Positions 61,051 through 64,000 of a stretch of DNA of 64,000 bases are shown here, piece after piece (position 1 is the stretch's first letter; every line of letters starts with the position of its first letter). Location: NCBI RefSeq assembly GCF_017875235.1, contig NZ_JAGGMI010000001.1:310001-374000 (forward strand), written 5' to 3'. This DNA comes from Asticcacaulis solisilvae (GTDB taxonomy: Bacteria; Pseudomonadota; Alphaproteobacteria; Caulobacterales; Caulobacteraceae). Both the position numbers and the translations under genes were made by a program. The notes under the pieces are model-generated. The model was given only the letters and a program-made list of their open reading frames with translations, was not told the origin of the DNA and made no database searches.

Positions 61051-61191
61051 AGTCGTGTTTCCCCAGAGAAGGTTTAATTTAAACGCTACTGTACCGTCGA
61101 ACGGCTTTGCATCTCAGAGCGTGATCGTAAGATCGCAGGCCCGTTGCCACAACTGAAAATTCAGTATGGCCCGCCTTTCCCCCCGATGCCG

Positions 61192-62094
61192 TCAAGCGAC
61201 TCGACTATCGGCCGCAGACAGGCCCTCAGCAATACCATAGATTTGCGCGCGCTGGACGATATTTTCCGCCCAGCGGCTGTGGGTCGCCGGCTCGCACATG
61301 CTGCCGTTCGCGCCGAAAACCGCCGGCGAGGCGTTGTCCAAGATCGCGCGCGCCTCCATCAGGTCGGCGGCCGAAGGCTTGTACAGCCGCTGAATGACAG
61401 GGATCTGCGACGGATGGACCGCCGTCTTGGTCAGCAGGCCGTTTTCGATATCCTGTTCGACCTCTTCGGCCAGCAGGCTGTGGTCGCCGAAATGCTCAAA
61501 AACCGGCGCCGTGACGCTGAAACCGTGGCTGGCAAAGGCCGCGGTAATATTGAGTATGGCGACGCCCAGAAGACCGTCATAGGCCGTGCGGAAACGCGAC
61601 CTGCGCACGCCGATCAGGCTGAGGATATCGTTGCCGCCGACACGCACGGCCAGTATCCGCTCGCGGAAAGGCAGAAGCCGGTCGCGCAACTGGCCCAGGC
61701 TGACCGGATCGAACGCCTCCTTGCCTTCGATGGTCGGCATGAACAGGTGACCGTCTATACCCGGCAGGCCGAACCAGTCGTCGACGGTCCCGGCCGTGAT
61801 CTTGGGCAGGACAAAGCCCGCCAGATGTTCGGCGCCGGGCATGGCCAGGATGCGTGCGAGCATTTGCGGGCTCCGCGGCCGGACAAAGACATGCACCGTC
61901 GGCGACATGAGAGTGAAATGTTGCAGCGTGACCTTCAGCGCCTGCTCGGCGCCGGCCAGTTCGTCATCGCGGATAGCGTCTTCCAGGCAGATGACCATGG
62001 AACGCAGATCGGGACAGGCCCCATAGGCATTGTCCATCGCCGCCGGGTTCAGCGCGGGGGTATAGAGCGTGGCGCCCAGTTCGATCGCTCTCAT
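61192..62094 (-). CDS. HpcH/CitE-family aldolase/lyase of Ter cluster
   Basis: TIM-barrel lyase of 300 residues (CitE type): GACPDLRSMVICLEDAIRDDE has the metal-binding Glu, HVFVRPRSPQML the substrate-binding Arg, and LAVRVGGNDILSLIGV, VTAPVFEHFGDHSLLAEEVEQDIENGLLTKTAVHPSQIPVIQ further core motifs. Its start overlaps the StiP-type gene's stop by four bases. In Ter-linked clusters (described by Aravind and colleagues) this enzyme is one of a set with two phosphoribosyltransferases, a HAD phosphatase and an ATP-grasp protein, proposed to make a nucleoside-like compound. Confidence 0.88.
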   Translation of the reverse strand: MRAIELGATLYTPALNPAAMDNAYGACPDLRSMVICLEDAIRDDELAGAEQALKVTLQHFTLMSPTVHVFVRPRSPQMLARILAMPGAEHLAGFVLPKITAGTVDDWFGLPGIDGHLFMPTIEGKEAFDPVSLGQLRDRLLPFRERILAVRVGGNDILSLIGVRRSRFRTAYDGLLGVAILNITAAFASHGFSVTAPVFEHFGDHSLLAEEVEQDIENGLLTKTAVHPSQIPVIQRLYKPSAADLMEARAILDNASPAVFGANGSMCEPATHSRWAENIVQRAQIYGIAEGLSAADSRVA

Positions 62095-63179
62095 TCCTGC
62101 TCGCCCTTTATATTCCTGATAATCGTCACTGCGCGGTAGCCCCCCAAATCGCGTTCCATCACCGGCACGCCGTCCTTTTCCGCCAGATGCCGCAGGTGCT
62201 GCGTCTCCGGATCGTCGAGGTCCCTTACCAGCACCCGTTCGGGCAGACGGCGAAGGGTCGCCCGCGTTGCTTCGGCGATGCCGGGCTTGATGCGATTAAT
62301 ATCGGTAACCTGATAAGTATCCGCAAGATGCCGCAAAATGCGGTCTTTCGTTGCTGCCGCCATTTTCGCCGCCTCCGGTGACCACGGCACGGAGACGGCA
62401 ACGGTATCGGCGCCCTCGACGGCCTCGAGGAAGTGGTGGGTCAGGTCGTACGGCGCCTGGTCTTGCTGGAACAGGCAGGCGTGGAAGTCATTTGGGCCGA
62501 CCAATGTGTCGGTCAACACAGTGCGGCTGATCAGCCCCGAGACAATGCCGTTCAGAAGACCGCTGGGGATGACATAGTCGTCGGTCGTCGCCGCCAGACT
62601 GGCGGTCCCGGCCGGATCGGCGACTACGGCCAGGAACGGCGCAAAGCCCAGGTCTGACTGCGCCAGCGAGGTTTCCAGTTCGCGGCTGATGGCGCCCTTG
62701 CCGGTCCAGCCGTCGAGAAAGATCGCGGACGCCGTACCATGACGCGCCGTGATAGCCCTGAGCGCATTGAGATCGATGCCCCGGCCGCGAATGATGCTGA
62801 CCGTGTAGTGAAAGGCTGTGACGCCCAAGCGCTCCAGCGCGCGTTTGACCAGCACGCCGATCGGCGTTCCGGCACGGGCCAGCGAAATGATGACGCATTG
62901 CGCCTGCGTTTGCGGTCGCGCGGCGATCTTCTGCGCCAGCGTGGCGATATCATTTTTCAGCCGCCCGGCATTGCGCGCCAGGGCATCGTGATAAAGCTGC
63001 ATGTAACGCGCGTCCGGCACGGCTTCTGCCGACAGCATCTCTGAATAGTGCTTCACGCCCGACTGGATCAGGCGTTCCTTCTCGGCGACCGGTGTAGGCG
63101 CGATGTCTGCGGGCTTGAGCAGCATGACCACATCCTCAGCCGCGTAGGTGCCGGAAAAGGCTTCAGTCAATCCAGACAT
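62091..63179 (-). CDS. StiP-type phosphoribosyltransferase-like protein of Ter cluster
   Basis: 362 residues. CVIISLARAGTPIGVLVKRALE and ASAIFLDGWTGKGAISREL are hallmark segments of the PRTase/StiP family (the second corresponds to the phosphoribosyl-pyrophosphate site), and FAPFLAVVADPAGTASLAATTDDYVIPSGLLNGIVSGLISRTVL is the conserved middle part. It overlaps the HAD gene by 17 bases upstream and the CitE gene by four downstream, which implies one translated block. The proposed role is base or sugar transfer in making the Ter-linked metabolite; this is family knowledge, not shown. Confidence 0.88.
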   Translation of the reverse strand: MSGLTEAFSGTYAAEDVVMLLKPADIAPTPVAEKERLIQSGVKHYSEMLSAEAVPDARYMQLYHDALARNAGRLKNDIATLAQKIAARPQTQAQCVIISLARAGTPIGVLVKRALERLGVTAFHYTVSIIRGRGIDLNALRAITARHGTASAIFLDGWTGKGAISRELETSLAQSDLGFAPFLAVVADPAGTASLAATTDDYVIPSGLLNGIVSGLISRTVLTDTLVGPNDFHACLFQQDQAPYDLTHHFLEAVEGADTVAVSVPWSPEAAKMAAATKDRILRHLADTYQVTDINRIKPGIAEATRATLRRLPERVLVRDLDDPETQHLRHLAEKDGVPVMERDLGGYRAVTIIRNIKGEQE

Positions 63180-63909
63180 TGTCGCCCCCGACGTGCGTCC
63201 AAAGCTGGGATTGCGTGGGCGTCATGGCGAAGTCGCACAGGTCCATGAAGCCAACGTCGGAGACGCTGTCGCCGATGCCGATCACCGGTGCATCGGGCGC
63301 GTCGGCCCGCAGCTTTTCGATAAGGTAGCGGACGGCGTGTCGCTTGCTCAGCCAGGGCGGCAGATAGGCCAGGTTGTTGTCATTGCGATGGACGCGCCAG
63401 CCATCCGGCAATCGGTGCACCAGGTCGCGTTCAATGTCTGCCAGCACCTCGCCGCCATCGCGGTTGCTCTTGACGACGATAAATTGCGGCATGCCGTTTT
63501 CTGCCGCGACCCAGTGGCGGAATGCGGCCGTATCAAGCGCCCCGGTAAGTGCGGCATAGACGTCGTCAACAGCTTCGCCATCGCGGGCCTGAGCCAACAG
63601 TTGATCATGCCAGGCCTGGTCGATCTCGCCATCGTCCAGTAGAATACAGCCGCCATTGCCGCAGATGGCCGGCGCCTGTTCGATATCGGCGCGGCTGAGC
63701 GCCTCGCGGCTGCGCGCGGTCACCGGGATCAGCTTACCGACGCGCAGCCACTTCAGCAGGCTTTCCTGCCGCACCGTCGCATAGCCGCTGGGACTGCCAT
63801 CGTTCAGCCGGCTCATCAGTCGCAGGCCGTCGGCCACGCCGCCGGGGCATTTGCGGGCGGTCTGGAACAGGGTGTCGTCCAGGTCGGCAAGGATGATCGG
63901 GGCGCTCAC
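63163..63909 (-). CDS. HAD-superfamily phosphatase of Ter cluster
   Basis: 248 residues. ILADLDDTLFQTAR has the nucleophile Asp and its partner; PVTARSREALSRA is motif II, RHAVRYLIEKL supplies the Lys, and VIGIGDSVSDVGFMDLCDF is motif IV with the metal-binding Asp. The insert between motifs is as in Cof-type HADs. The start is GTG at 63909, overlapping the stop of the previous gene by four bases. In Ter clusters this phosphatase acts with the CitE and PRTase proteins. Confidence 0.9.
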   Translation of the reverse strand: MSAPIILADLDDTLFQTARKCPGGVADGLRLMSRLNDGSPSGYATVRQESLLKWLRVGKLIPVTARSREALSRADIEQAPAICGNGGCILLDDGEIDQAWHDQLLAQARDGEAVDDVYAALTGALDTAAFRHWVAAENGMPQFIVVKSNRDGGEVLADIERDLVHRLPDGWRVHRNDNNLAYLPPWLSKRHAVRYLIEKLRADAPDAPVIGIGDSVSDVGFMDLCDFAMTPTQSQLWTHVGGDNVWID

Positions 63910-64000
63910 TGGCCGTCACCATAACGGCAGGCGACAACCTCGACTAGGATGTCACGGCCCAACTGCGCCAATGCCGCGCGGGCTTCCGCCGCCTGGTCCC
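63906..64000 (-). CDS. C-terminal end of the preceding Ter-cluster gene (5' part outside window)
   Basis: The frame ends at TGA 63906-63908, overlapping the HAD gene's GTG. The visible tail reads DQAAEARAALAQLGRDILVE then VVACRYGDGQ. The tight overlap shows it is in the same operon. In related clusters a second phosphoribosyltransferase or an ATP-grasp protein holds this place; the 30 visible residues do not decide which. Confidence 0.65.
   Translation of the reverse strand, partial: DQAAEARAALAQLGRDILVEVVACRYGDGQ

Overview
The window reads as chromosomal DNA of a GC-rich alphaproteobacterium of the Caulobacterales, with Asticcacaulis or Caulobacter as the best guess. The grounds are a complete Entner-Doudoroff operon under LacI-type control, a PleC/PdhS-class kinase, a CtrA-type box (TTAA-N7-TTAA), the gene order ccmIEFH-degP-regulator-kinase-glnE found in alphaproteobacteria, and several large proteins of the kind confined to this order. 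I recognised no rRNA, tRNA, CRISPR array, transposase or prophage.

Layout. 1-10.2 kb is sugar metabolism. It holds a secreted GH3 beta-glucosidase cut by the window edge, a LacI-type regulator, and zwf-pgl-edd-glk-eda on the minus strand. The gap between the GH3 gene and lacI (2424-2992) holds two divergent promoters with LacI-type operators. One of them faces a stretch of about 185 nt with hairpins, pyrimidine-rich loops and a strong terminator but no convincing ORF, which is a candidate small RNA. 10.3-16.6 kb carries ppc (anaplerosis), a conserved hypothetical gene and pepN. 16.6-22.1 kb has a response regulator, a PleC-like kinase, an S41 protease lipoprotein and a small lipoprotein. 22.1-23.7 kb is an ECF sigma factor, a probable anti-sigma factor and a periplasmic metal-sensor-like protein. 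23.9-35.8 kb runs glnE, a two-component pair, degP and the cytochrome c maturation genes. 35.9-45 kb has an orphan ParD antitoxin, a second two-component pair with a PepSY protein, a DnaJ-like co-chaperone, exonuclease III and small envelope genes. 45.1-52 kb has a PadR regulator with a membrane partner, an ABC-F ATPase, a DUF2336 pair and an M28 peptidase. 52-59 kb has a sensor kinase, a carboxylesterase, a hypothetical protein, a diguanylate cyclase and an aldo/keto reductase. 59.2-64 kb is a TelA/Ter-type stress cluster: XpaC-like protein, TelA, CitE-like lyase, StiP-type phosphoribosyltransferase, HAD phosphatase, and the end of a further gene.

The most distinctive non-coding feature is a family of GC-rich palindromic repeats in intergenic and intra-operon gaps, often as two inverted copies around a short core. 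They lie between the regulator and kinase genes of both two-component operons and at two junctions of the ccm operon. Three copies carry the same nested palindrome. Other unexplained signals are a near-identical hairpin enclosing the ribosome-binding site of two unrelated genes (55.2 and 58.15 kb), a 17-bp perfect inverted repeat before padR, and three copies of a short palindromic motif (29.4, 53.55 and 59.85 kb).

All calls come from reading the sequence and from memory of protein families; no database search was run.
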